Of a DNA stretch of 64,000 bases, positions 42,064 through 52,581 are shown piece after piece. The notes under the pieces were generated by a model. The model was not told where the DNA came from. It made no database searches and saw only the letters and a program-made list of their open reading frames with translations. The position numbers and the translations under genes are program-made. Positions within the stretch are counted from its first letter, which is position 1; each line of letters opens with the position of its first letter. The stretch is from NCBI GenBank assembly GCA_020747065.1, contig JAGMVK010000010.1, forward strand, positions 1,116,001 to 1,180,000, in the 5' to 3' direction. The stretch is from Cadophora sp. MPI-SDFR-AT-0126 (taxonomy: Eukaryota; Ascomycota; Leotiomycetes; Helotiales; Ploettnerulaceae).

Positions 42064-45000
42064 CTTAGCAATTATATCATTGATCTGTGCTGGTAATGTA
42101 GTAGTGCCACAGAAGCTGGGAGCCAAAGAGTGGCAATGCTTGAGAGTAAGAGTGGATGGGTATATATGGGAAGAGGAGGAGGAAGAGAAAGAAGAGTGAC
42201 GAGTGGAAAGAGAAATGCGAGTCAAGAGGAAAAAAGAAGCTGACGGGAGAGGAAGGCTGTAGGAGAAAACCGCCGCCGTAGCAGGGCAGTTGCAGTGCGG
42301 TGCAGTGCGTAGAGCAGATCCAGCCAAGACGTGACTGATGGCTGCGCTGCTTCCCAGGATGTTCGCCGGTCTCGTTTCCCAGGAGCACAGATCTTGAGGG
42401 GCTGCAATGCACTGCACTGCCAGGAGTCCATTCAAGGTTTGGTGAGTGAACGAACGATGGTCTGGGTCTTAGGTTTGGAATGGAAAAGCGCCCGAAGCGG
42501 AGAAATTGTGCCCACTTTGCTCTGTTTGAGTGGGCTGCAATAGGCGTGGATAAGACAGGGCAGAACAGGATAGGCTAGGATAGGTAAAAGATACGGGACG
42601 GTACAGAATAGTACGTACTGCATTTTACGATCGAATAGATTCCCTCTCTTCTTCTTCTTCTTCTTCCTCCTCTCTCCTCCTCTCTCCCTTCTCGCACGTC
42701 ACTTCGCCTATGCACCGACCGACCTGAGACGCTCACAGCGAGTGGGGGTCAGCCACCTCTCGTTTCTCGCCAAACTTGCCTCGCCTCGCTTTGCCCCTCC
42801 AAATAAATCAGCCGAAGACTTTTCCAGAACAAGTCCCTACAGAGTGGACGCGTAGATTTTGTATGACAGACTATAATGACGACGTGGTGTAACTTTGCAA
42901 AGACGACCATACGACGGCGGCGGCGAGATTATGGAGAGACAGCGAGGCTAGAGAAGTAATTAATTAAGGCACGGCACTTATCTACCATTAACTAGTTTAA
43001 TATGCCAGCAAGCAAATAGCAACACCTTTCTTTTACTTCGGTATGTCTGTTTTGTTGATGTACGGAAAGACTCCGCCTTACAGCTGCTGATGCAGGCCTC
43101 ATTCGAGTATCACATCACATCAGCTCAGCTCAGACCAGACCTGACCAGCTCGTCAGACCAAAGTGGCATGTCCCATGTCCCATTTCCCTTCCCATGTGTC
43201 AATCATCTCCTTGCATGCTCTCCTGCTTGCAAGAGGGTTCGGGAGTGCATCGGCATCACTTGAAGGGAAACATCCAAGAGGTTCATCAAGAACCTCCTGA
43301 TCCACCCACGACCATGACGACCTCTCTCGCTTGACTTCCAGCCAACCACTTCTCCCTCCCTGTGTGTGTGTTGAGGCGGGATACCAAATTCGGTGGCCCC
43401 GTCCGGTTCTTGGTACGGTCATATCCATCCATCCAGGGCAGGCACCTGCATATACCGACGGCTACATATCTATAAAAAATTGTCTTGAAAATGATACACA
43501 TAAAATCCCGACTGACTTTAAGTGACTTACTTACTCGCTACAAGATGACGATGCCGAAACTAGCAAGATCAAGACATCGACCTTATGACTCACTTTCATT
43601 CCTCCGATCATCGTAATCATTCTGCCACTACTTCTTCTTCACGAGTCAACACTCGGCCTGGACATTCCGATATCGTTCAACATCGGCTTTTGCCCGTTGT
43701 CCCGAGGTTTGACCGCACTCAAGCATTTCCACGTGCACGTCTTTTCACGCCAAAGGAAAGCCTCGCCAAGCGAAAGAAGTCAAGACCCGCCAGAGCCCGC
43801 CGCCCACTAGCATCAGGGCAACTTCGAAACAAGAGCAGGTGGAGCAGAACCAGATAAACAATTGTGGAACGGCCGCAATTGTGGACCTGAGTGGATGTTG
43901 GTGGATCTGAGAAAAATCCTGCGATAAGAAAGCGGGCCTGGTATGGCGTCTTTTTTGAGATCGGGCTGAAATCCGATCCAGTGTTTTTCTGACGCCACAT
44001 CGAGAGACGAGCGAGCCAGGAGGCGTTGAGGCGTCTTCTAAGCAGCATGCATTTCTTGATGGGACTCACGGCCCGGCTGCGTGGCTGGTGAGTACCGCCG
44101 CGATTGAAAAGTCAAATCCCAAGACTAGACTTCTTGAGGATATGATACAGGTAGCTTCCTGCAGGCAGGACCTGCGGCTCAGAGATCTTGACGCAATGAT
44201 TCTGGATCTGATCCAGATCCGTGATAAGTCCATCCATTAGAGACTTTGCAAAGATAAAGAAAAGGTCCCAACAAGTCCCTCTTTTTCTCTCGACCAAGCC
44301 ACCGATATCTCCCGACATGTCTGACGTCCAGACCCTACTTTCCGTTCGTTCCCGCCTGAGATAATTGCCTATCGGCAAGGTAATCAAAGATATCCAAAAA
44401 GGACAAGGAAGAACTTCCGAGCGAATACTTGCAGAAATCAAGAAAAAATACGGGAAGACCGTGATAGACTTAAGAGGTAAGAGCACAACATGTGAATACG
44501 AATAACGATCGAGATTTTCACTCGATAGGTGACGAAAGTATAACCTCAGGTTCTCACCACATGGGAATCTCCACTTTGGTCTGACGGCGCACATGTCTCT
44601 TTGAAATAAGAGATATTTCTCAGGCAGACTAACTCGACATCACATGTAGGTTCTGGACTGGATAGAGCCTACTTGAGAACGGGACGAATCAGACTTCGAC
44701 GAGCCTCGATCGACCTCTGATGCTAGTCGATGTTGATATGGTCACATGACCCTCGACAGATCGAGACAATTACGCTCCAAGAACCAAGACAGGTACACCA
44801 AAGTATTGAACCTAATCGCAAGTCTCCTCGGTTGCTCAAACTATGTTACAGGTGTCATCTCACCAAATTCTATGCTCATGTCACCAAAATATCACGTCCA
44901 TCACCACAGACATTAAGCGCGCAACCTATCCAGCCAACAATTACAACCATCGACATCTCATCACCGTCATCACCCTATCACATCAAGCCATCAACACACC

Positions 45001-45398
45001 CAATAAAACGTCATAAGTGCACTCCTCCCTCGTATCGTCGGAACCACGCACCAGACCATACCCAATTTACTCACAGAACAAATCTCCGAAACAGCAACAG
45101 TCTCCAACAAAAGTTTATCGCCAAAGGAGAAAAACCTTAATCTCCAAACACGAAAACCCGAAAAGATGCGAGTAGGTAGGTTCATCCTTTCTTTTCTGCG
45201 GAGAGTTCCTTGGCTGAAGTTGGTTTCGCCTCTTTGGGACAGCGCTTATGGGATTTGGGAAAGGTTTGCAGTCTTGGTTGTTTGGTGTGGCAGAGTCCCT
45301 AAAGCTCCTGAAGCTTTTCTGAGTGAAATCCTGTCGCTGTCCGTTTCGTCTATTGTTTTTGACTTCTGCGTTCCTGCGTTAAGAACAAACTTCCAGTA
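42064..45398. other. 3.3 kb gene-poor stretch upstream of creD-like gene
   Basis: Its left end should hold the creD promoter and leader. A CTT/CTC pyrimidine repeat lies near 42645-42690. Open frames of 90 to 160 codons exist (for example 43585-43857 plus and 44112-44594 minus), but none has recognisable features or codon style like the real genes. No transposon ends were found. Confidence 0.45.
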
Positions 45399-45948
45399 TT
45401 GTTAGGTCTTGTCAGAAGTTGGCAGAAGTCTGCTGGGAGTGTGGTCTGCTTGCCATTGAACGGATTGGGAGTAGTACTTGTTGCGATCTTCTCTGCTTCA
45501 ATCGCTGTGTCTAGTGGTAAGTTTCTGCTGGATACTTGCTACCTGCAGACAATGCGATGCTTTCATAAACCATATGTCCTTCGCTTGCGCATTTCCAGGC
45601 GTCTCAATAGCCCTCGTTTATTTTCTTGAAGTGTCGAACTGGAAATGCTCAATGGAGACACCTCGCTTAACATTTCGCGAGCCTGACGTCGCGAAGTCCG
45701 AAGTCAAGAAGTACTGCTGTTACAGTCCATCCCAAACAAATGGGTTCGGTGTTGCATTCGTCTCAACGCCGCATTTTAGGTTCTGGTGGTTCGTAGTATG
45801 CCCTGCTGTGCTTTGGTCGATCATCTGGTGTTCGGATGGCAGTGTCAGCCGTTGCCCGAGGTGTCGAATGAAGTCTAATTGTATGTCAAGATGTTTGAGA
45901 AGCATTTATTACATGCGCAGAGAGACACTCTCAGGAAGTGCGGAGTGA
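45399..45948 (+). CDS. Possible small membrane protein, two exons (doubtful)
   Basis: An open frame from about 45399 to 45516 and one from 45599 to 45948 become continuous when an 82-base segment with a GTAAGT donor and TTTCCAG acceptor is removed. The junction creates one long hydrophobic segment (LGVVLVAIFSASIAVSSG joined to VSIALVYFLEV), followed by a cysteine-rich part with a second hydrophobic stretch (FWWFVVCPAVLWSIIW) and CPRC. No ATG starts the first segment; an upstream frame beginning at 45166 might be a first exon, but I could not settle its junction. No family is recognised, and it may be chance. It lies just before the GH131 promoter. Confidence 0.2.
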
Positions 45949-45959
45949 GAATGGTATAC

Positions 45960-45966
45960 TATAAAG
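45960..45966 (+). promoter_or_regulatory. TATA-like box upstream of the GH131 gene
   Basis: TATAAAG lies 236 bases before the ATG at 46196 and is followed by a C/T-rich leader (46000-46190). It is the best candidate core promoter for the glucanase gene. Confidence 0.4.
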
Positions 45967-46195
45967 GCCCCGTCCCTTACGCTACCTGAGTTATTACCAT
46001 CCCATCTTTATCGCTTATTTTCCATTCTTTCGGAGCTGGCTCACGTTCACTATAATTGCTGTTTACCTCAACTTTCATTACTTTTTGCACAGCATACACC
46101 TTCCTTGATAAACATCAACACACCAAACAGTCATTCACAATCAAAACACTCTTTACCGTATCCACATTCAGAGCCACAACCCCTCCACCACAGCT

Positions 46196-47644
46196 ATGAA
46201 ACTCCACCCCACAACCTTCATCTCCCTTCTCGCCATCTCCGCCTACGCCACACCCCTCCTCCCGCGCAACCCAAACCAAAAAGCTGGCAAGTCAGCAGCA
46301 TGTTCAGCCAAGGGTTCGGGCGCATCCAACAACGGCGCCAAACCCGTGGAAGTTCCCAAACCAGCCGGAAATGCCACAAAACCGGTGGAAGCTCCAATGC
46401 CAACTACAAACGGAACGGCAGCTGGAAACACAACGGCTGCTGCAGGTGTGCTTCCTGATGGGAGGATTGCTCAGGGTGCGGTGCCTGAGGATTTTAATGT
46501 CCTGGCGAGTAAATTCAAAAGTGCTGTTGTGAAGGGAGATGGTACGTGTCGCGCTTTCTCAGTTGTTTTGTATGGTTACTGATTAGATACAGGTCTTGTG
46601 TTCAGCGACATTGTTGCCTTTCCGGACGTTACCCAGTCACTGGTGAGTTTCTCTATATCCTATTTATATCTTGACATGTTCTTAAGATGTAATTTAACAT
46701 GCAATAGTTTGACGTTGCTACAAACACGAAAGCCTTTTCGCTGTCCATCGACGATAAATCCATCTTCATCCCCAATGGTGGCGTAGCAGGTTAGCACTTC
46801 TCTTTTGATACTCCATGTCCCTGAAGCCCATGGAAGTCTGCACATGATGTCCTTCATCACTACGAGATCCCCCAACTTTCTTCTTGAAAGAACCCCCCGC
46901 TGACTCACCACCCACAGACACCCTTACCCGGCGCGCCGACCTCCTCCCCAGTATCGCCTCGACACTCAACAACATCGCCACCACCGGCAAGAAGACCATG
47001 CACTTCTCCTTTCAACAATCCGCCCTCTCCCCGCTCAACCTAACGCACGACCACCAAATCGCCTTCCTCGAGACCGCCGACTTCGCAACCCACCAATTCG
47101 ACGTGCGAGTCGGCAAAGTGGTAGATGCGGCCGCAGGGTCGCCAGGTGCGGATGGCACGAACATTGTGGTTAACGGGAACAGCAAGAATGCTGCTGGGGT
47201 GCAGACGCTGTTCTCGGCGCCCTTTGAGGGGGTACAGGGGTTCCAGAATTTTGCGGTTGAAATGGATTTTGATCAGAAGTGAGTGTTCCCACACCCGTAC
47301 TGTAGCAAAAGCGGACTAGGAACCTAACATCCTAACCAGCACAATTCAGATCTTCCATAGCACAGAGAACAACCCTTTGGTGCAAGTCACCGAGGCTTTA
47401 CCAAATGGTAAGATTCCCACCTGACCCTTCTCAACCTCCATAACTCCATTCCTACCTCCCTGCCTTGATCACTTGCAAACTGTACTAACAATCAGCAGAT
47501 AATTCCGGCAACGGCGAGTACCACTTCGCGGTCCTGAAGAATGCAGTCGACGGGCAACAGCCTCCCATAGCTACTGCTGAAGCAGTGGTATTTGGTGGCA
47601 TCTTCATGCAAGACACTGCTGTCGAAGCTGTGTTGCTGCAGTAA
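46196..47644 (+). CDS. Secreted glycoside hydrolase family 131 beta-glucanase
   Basis: The six-exon model is 46196-46541, 46593-46642, 46708-46789, 46918-47278, 47340-47407 and 47499-47644, giving 350 aa. Residues 1-19 form a signal peptide (MKLHPTTFISLLAISAYAT). A 70-residue Pro/Ala/Thr/Gly-rich linker with repeated KPVE follows. The catalytic region (about 95-348) shows the GH131 blocks: FSDIVAFPDV, SIDDKSIFIP, RRADLLPS, KTMHFSFQ, IAFLETADFATHQFDVRVGK, FQNFAVEMDFDQNTIQIFHS, GNGEYHFAVLKN and GGIFMQDTA. GH131 enzymes cut beta-1,3-, 1,4- and mixed-linkage glucans and are almost confined to fungi that meet plant cell walls or oomycetes. All five introns have standard ends and keep frame. There is no cellulose-binding module. 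Confidence 0.85.
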
Positions 47645-48585
47645 GAGACCATAAGGTACCGGTAGTACGAAAGATAAGAACAGTAGAAGGAGCATACATG
47701 AGGGATGAATTCAGCGAAGTCACGATGGAAACATCACTGATGAGTTCTTCCAATGAAAGCATCGGTGTACGACTCAACGTCAAAATCAAATTTGGTATCG
47801 ATTCCTCTCTGCTCTGTCTCTAGCAAAGCATATCGATCACAAGACCACTTAAAAGTCATACCAACTTCATCCTTGACACACCTCCAAAATCCAGATCAAC
47901 CATCCTCAATCCTCAATTCCAGATATTCAAAGAAATAACTCTATTTCATACATCTCCCTTAGCACTTTACGTCACCATTCCAAGAGCCAACGAAAAGTTT
48001 CCAAATATAAGACAGGCAACAAAGCAAAGCAGCAGAACCTCGTAGATTGCCCTATCATTTGCGCTTAGTCCAAATCTTGAAATAACACAATAAACATTTG
48101 AATTCTGAAAGAAGTAAACAAGGGCAGAAAACATTCGTGATGGATCTAATCATTGAAAATGATGGGGTCATCTTGAAAAATGCACGAGCCATGGCGTTAA
48201 TAGAGAAGACTCGTAAAATACCCCAATCATTCAACACCAAATCAAACTCTACAAATTGAACAATAAACATCTATGCCATGAATTAAAAGACAAAGAAAAT
48301 CAGATCTTCGTAAGATACCAATTATTTTTTTGATATGAGTGAAATTGAACAATAGACAGGTCATATAGTAAACAGACAAAGGGGAACCAGAGCCTCGTTC
48401 CCGGTCCAATCAGATCCCACACCCCCAGGCATCCCGAACCAGCCAAGATGCCATCAAGGGCAAACGCCTCCCGTTACACCAAACCCAAAATCAAGATCCC
48501 GCTCAAACGCCTCTCACCCATCCATCGCAAAATTCCAAAATTCCAAACTCCGAAAGCAAACATCTGTACAACATGCCATTGCAAG
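47645..48585. other. Convergent 3' intergenic stretch
   Basis: It lies between the 3' ends of the GH131 gene and the unknown minus-strand gene. It is AT-rich with many polyadenylation-like AATAAA/AATAAC words. No gene is supported. Confidence 0.5.
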
Positions 48586-49338
48586 CTAGGCCATAATGCC
48601 CATCATCCTCGCACTCATAGCCTCTCGTTCCAGCCGCCGCAGATACTCGATCTCGCTCGTATCCCTTGATACCTCGGGCGGTAAGCGTAAACAGAAGCCA
48701 GGGATACACGACTCTTCCATTTCCCCATACCCATAATCATCCCCTCTGTTCTCCCCCGTAAATGGCGCATCCCAATCCATTCTCCAGCTGTCGTCTCCTT
48801 CGCTACTTCCACTTTCTCGACGCTCGTGGTGTTTTTGGTTTGAATGTTGTGGATTTGGGTGTTGATGTTGATATTGATGTTTCGTCACCACCAAACTGGA
48901 AACTGAACTGCGAAGTCTGTGGAGGAGATGTGTTGGGCGGAGTGGTAGGTGTGGAAGGGATTTTGTGGCGATTGAGGCGAAGGATGTGCGGCGTAAGGGC
49001 CAGGTGAGGTGTTTTTGTGGTAGGGAGTTGGGATGTGGTGAGGGGAGGCAGCTTATTGATTGTGTGGAGTGGTGAGTGAGGTTTTGGTTTTCGACTTGTT
49101 GTAGTTGCTGGTGGCGGCGATTATTGGGCGTTGGTGGAGAGAATGGGTCCATGAAGGAGAGGTTGATGGGTGAAACGTCTGAGATGGGTGGGAGTTGAGG
49201 CGCTGTTCTAGAGCGTGTGAGTAGGTTGGTTCGGTGCATGTTGTGTTGTTGAGGCCAGGGAGGAGTTTGTAGATATTTAGATTGAGCTTCAGATGTGAAT
49301 GATATTTGTGTGAGAGATACTGAAGTTGAAGATGGCAT
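48586..49338 (-). CDS. Unknown protein, His/Pro/Ser-rich, 250 aa
   Basis: Function not recognised. A single exon starts with ATG at 49338 (MPSSTSVSLTQISFTSEA). The frame is open further upstream but without an ATG. The middle is low complexity, with His/Gln/Pro/Asn-rich parts (for example QYQHQHPNPQ) and a basic Leu/Arg segment near 120-150. The C-terminal 60 residues look ordered and probably conserved: DDSWRMDWDAPFTGENRG, CIPGFCLRLPPEVSRDTSEI, then EYLRRLEREAMSARMMGIMA. There is no signal peptide or membrane helix. The contrast between a disordered body and a tidy C-terminus supports a real gene, but expression data would be decisive. Confidence 0.55.
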   Translation of the reverse strand: MPSSTSVSLTQISFTSEAQSKYLQTPPWPQQHNMHRTNLLTRSRTAPQLPPISDVSPINLSFMDPFSPPTPNNRRHQQLQQVENQNLTHHSTQSISCLPSPHPNSLPQKHLTWPLRRTSFASIATKSLPHLPLRPTHLLHRLRSSVSSLVVTKHQYQHQHPNPQHSNQKHHERRESGSSEGDDSWRMDWDAPFTGENRGDDYGYGEMEESCIPGFCLRLPPEVSRDTSEIEYLRRLEREAMSARMMGIMA

Positions 49339-49752
49339 GTTATGATTAACTTCGATATGGAGAGACGAAACGCAGATATTAGTCTTGATAGAGATCTTCA
49401 CAACAAGCCTTATGCATTCCGTTCACAGACATATGTACCCCGCAAAGCAAAATGTTGCTATACTATCTATCACACATCGAATTTCCTTTGAAAGTGCCAC
49501 TCACGATCCTGATCTTGGCATTGTGTAGCCATTCAAGCCGTGCCCCTTTGTAGGTGTGCCTACTTGGAATAGAGTCCAGTACCCTTCTTTGTCTGAATAC
49601 ATGGTCGGGAATGTGACCTAAAGTGGAAGCTCTCCGGGTCATTGTTGCATTCCACTGTCCTCGAGGGATGAGCTTCGTACTTAAACGAATTACTTGGGCT
49701 GATGCGGCTGCCGTGGAGCCGCACTCCTCATAAATCTGGGGGTATCGCCCGC
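49339..49752. other. Short intergenic stretch
   Basis: It is the promoter side of the unknown protein and the 3' flank of the RTP1 gene. A minus-strand frame that runs through here into the RTP1 gene is a shadow. Confidence 0.5.
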
Positions 49753-52581
49753 TCAGTCGATCTCCTCGATTCTTGGCCTCACGCGCCCACTCGTATCTTG
49801 GATCCCTTGGGGGGTAATTTTCAGCCCTGCGAGTTCTTTGATGTCTGTTCGTTCGTTTTGTGGACGAATCAGAGCGTTGATCTGCCATGCCTCGAGACTC
49901 TCAATCACGTCCTTGGCATGCTGCCGTACCAAGCCATCAGTATCAGTGCTTTCGATGTACTCCAACACTCTGCGAACGTCATCGAGACTCTGACCCACAA
50001 AGCCAAAACTCAACTTTTTCCCTTCTGACCTGGCTGAATCAAGGGCCTTGACGAAACTTATGATGAGGAGGATGGCTGAACGACGTAGGATCCCTTTCTC
50101 TGGCTCTGGTTCAAGGGTAAGGATATGGATGCACATATCAACTGCAGTGGATATCAAACGTGATCCAATGCCTTCGATATTTGCTTCAATACCCGAGCCG
50201 AGAATAGAGACTGCCGATGCACGTATCCGAATGTCTTCTTGACCACGCTTGCTTTCCCAACCAGCGACAATCTGAGCCAATAACTCATTGTCCTCTTGAG
50301 TCTCTGTGCCGAGAATATCGTCGAGTTGAGGAACCTCCCCTCCCCAAGCCTCGTCAGCTTCGTTATCTTGCTTTCGTTTAAGTTTGTTTTTCTTTATCTG
50401 CTGTTGCTCGGTCTTTGGTCTATAGCCTCGCCGACCAGCAATGAAGAGAAGACCTTCACAGATGAACTTCGATGTGTCGCCTACGAAGGCGAGGTAATTG
50501 CTTTGAATGACTTGCAGAAGCGCTTCACCAAGCCGAAGTCTTTGGTCAAGCTCACTCTCTTCTTGTGGGTCGACATATTGATCGATGAGATCTTTCATGA
50601 CAGATTTTGGATGCTTCTGTGAGAGTTGAATGAAAGACTTGATTGTCCGCAAGTAAATATACTCCTCATTATCCTGTAGAAGCGACGAGAAGAGAACCAA
50701 TAAAGCTGGAATATCTAAGATTGGGCTACTCGACCGAATCAGACTCGACAAAATTTCCAGACCTTGAGCACGGACTGGCGGTGGCGAATCTGTCGCCGTC
50801 AAATATGACATCGCAAGACCATAACTCTTTTTGTCCTCAACTTGTCGATCTGCTGGCGTGCTCATGTTGACATCCTCTTGATCGTTCAAGGTGTATCGGA
50901 ACTTTAGCAACATAAGAATATTTTGCGCAGTTGACGAGACATCCAATCTCTTGCGGCTTATGGAGTTCAGAGAAGTCTCGATCGATGCTAAGCATGACTC
51001 GAGCTCCTCTGTCATTCGAAAACTCGGGGATGTGAGGACCATGTTCAGGAGACTCATAGCAACAGCAACTGTTTCCTCACCAAGGTCACTGTTGGCAGAG
51101 AAATCTTGCAGAATCCCATTTACAAGGTCAAGTACCTGGCGCGAGTCCTCCACGAGGTTCTCCGGAAACGAAGTCATCATCTTTCGCATAACAGTGACTT
51201 CAATGAAGCTAGTCTCGATATCTTCTTCGGTACCTTCATTGACTCCACTGAGGTGGGTGACAATATGTGGCTTGTTGGCTATGGTCGTGTTTGAAAGCCA
51301 CTTCTTGCACAAACTCATGAACAGCTTCGAGATGTCTGATTTTACGTCGGGCATATCTTGAAGCAAAGATATAAAAGCATCGGTAGAAAGGCCAATTTCG
51401 ACATCATCGAATGGCCCCTTGATTGCATCGGGAGCTGAAGCTTTCACCTCCTCGATGAAAATCTCACCGACGTCGTCAGAGCTATAGGTCCACCCTGCTT
51501 GTCCTGCCTTTGCCTTGCCCTTGAAAGTAAGATTTTGTAGAATGTTAGTCAGTAGGTTGAACGTAGATGGTGGACCAGCTTGACTTGATACATCTGTCTG
51601 GTCTGGAGATAGCTGTATCAGGATTTGGAGAAGCTTCCTCGCTGGCTCGCGATATCTCTTTTCAATTTGATCACTCCTATGGCGCCAACTGGAGAGAGCC
51701 CAAAGTGGGAGAAGAACAGGCCGTAAAAGACGTTTTGAGAGAGAAGGATGAGGATGCGAGGTCAGTAGTGTGAAGAGTCTGTGCAGTCCTTTCTCTACCT
51801 CCACAGGAGAGACGAGGACTTTGCGGGTTCCGATTGTCTCGATGGACTCTGTCGGAGCTTTCCTGATTTTGGTGGACATCAGGGTTGGATCAAGACCAGA
51901 TATGATAGGTTCAATGAATGCATTCCATCCAGAAGTACCTATAGCGTTTAGCAACTTAAGTCGATAGACCAATGTAAGATATACCTGGTGCTCCGTATTG
52001 CTTCCTTCCCAGAATACCAAACCCGATGAGGAAAGCAGCAGCTCTGTCCATCTCAGGTTCCCCGTCACCGTCCAGGAGAGATAAAAGCTGTGGAGCAATA
52101 CCTCCGAACCATTCCTCGGCCGACATTCCAGCTGGCGGAGACGATAAAAGTCGGGATATAGCATTGAGTGCTTCATGGGAAATGTCAGCTCCTCTGCCCG
52201 CCTTTGCCGATGTACTGCTGCTCGAAGTACTTGGATGCACAGAAAGTACAAACTCGATAGTATGTTGAACTCCACGGGGTCGTAGCGGCAAACGTGCAAG
52301 GGCTGAGATCAGAGGCGTCCGAAGCCATGGTTGTACTCGGCCAGGTTGAATGAGGAGATTCAGCACTGGTATGAGAGCCAGTGTACCTGAGCTGGAGGGT
52401 TTTAATACATGCTTTTCATTCCAACGCAAGTCATTCAGACCTACCTTTCCAAGAGAGAGTTGAATTTTGAGACATTTTCTCTTCTCGTATCTTCGAGTAC
52501 TTCGGGATCGAAGGCCTGCTTTCCACCTTGCAAGATACTGTCGACCAGAGGCGGTTGAGTTTTCTTGTCTTGGCCTGCCAT
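49753..52581 (-). CDS. RTP1/TANGO6 family HEAT-repeat protein (RNA polymerase II nuclear import factor)
   Basis: The three-exon model is 52581-52445, 52391-51985 and 51938-49753, giving 909 aa. The first exon starts MAGQDKKTQPPLVDSILQGG; its 53-base intron has a GTAGGT donor and CTCCAG acceptor. The body is a run of alpha-helical HEAT-like repeats. The last third fits the two RTP1 C-terminal domains: first LAMSYLTATDSPPPVRAQGL and YIYLRTIKSFIQLSQKHPKS, then, close to the end, GILRRSAILLIISFVKALDS with YIESTDTDGLVRQHAKDVIE. A Lys-rich patch (KKNKLKRKQDNEADEAWGGE) lies between them. Yeast Rtp1 helps bring RNA polymerase II into the nucleus, and TANGO6 is its animal counterpart. The protein is somewhat shorter than many family members, mainly at the N-terminus. 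Confidence 0.87.

Noticed and set aside
43585..43857. 90-codon basic open frame
   Set aside because: No homology-like pattern, no signal peptide, no splice partners; composition looks like intergenic sequence.
44112..44594. 160-codon minus-strand open frame
   Set aside because: No domain or membrane pattern and no supportive context; frames of this length occur by chance in this GC range.
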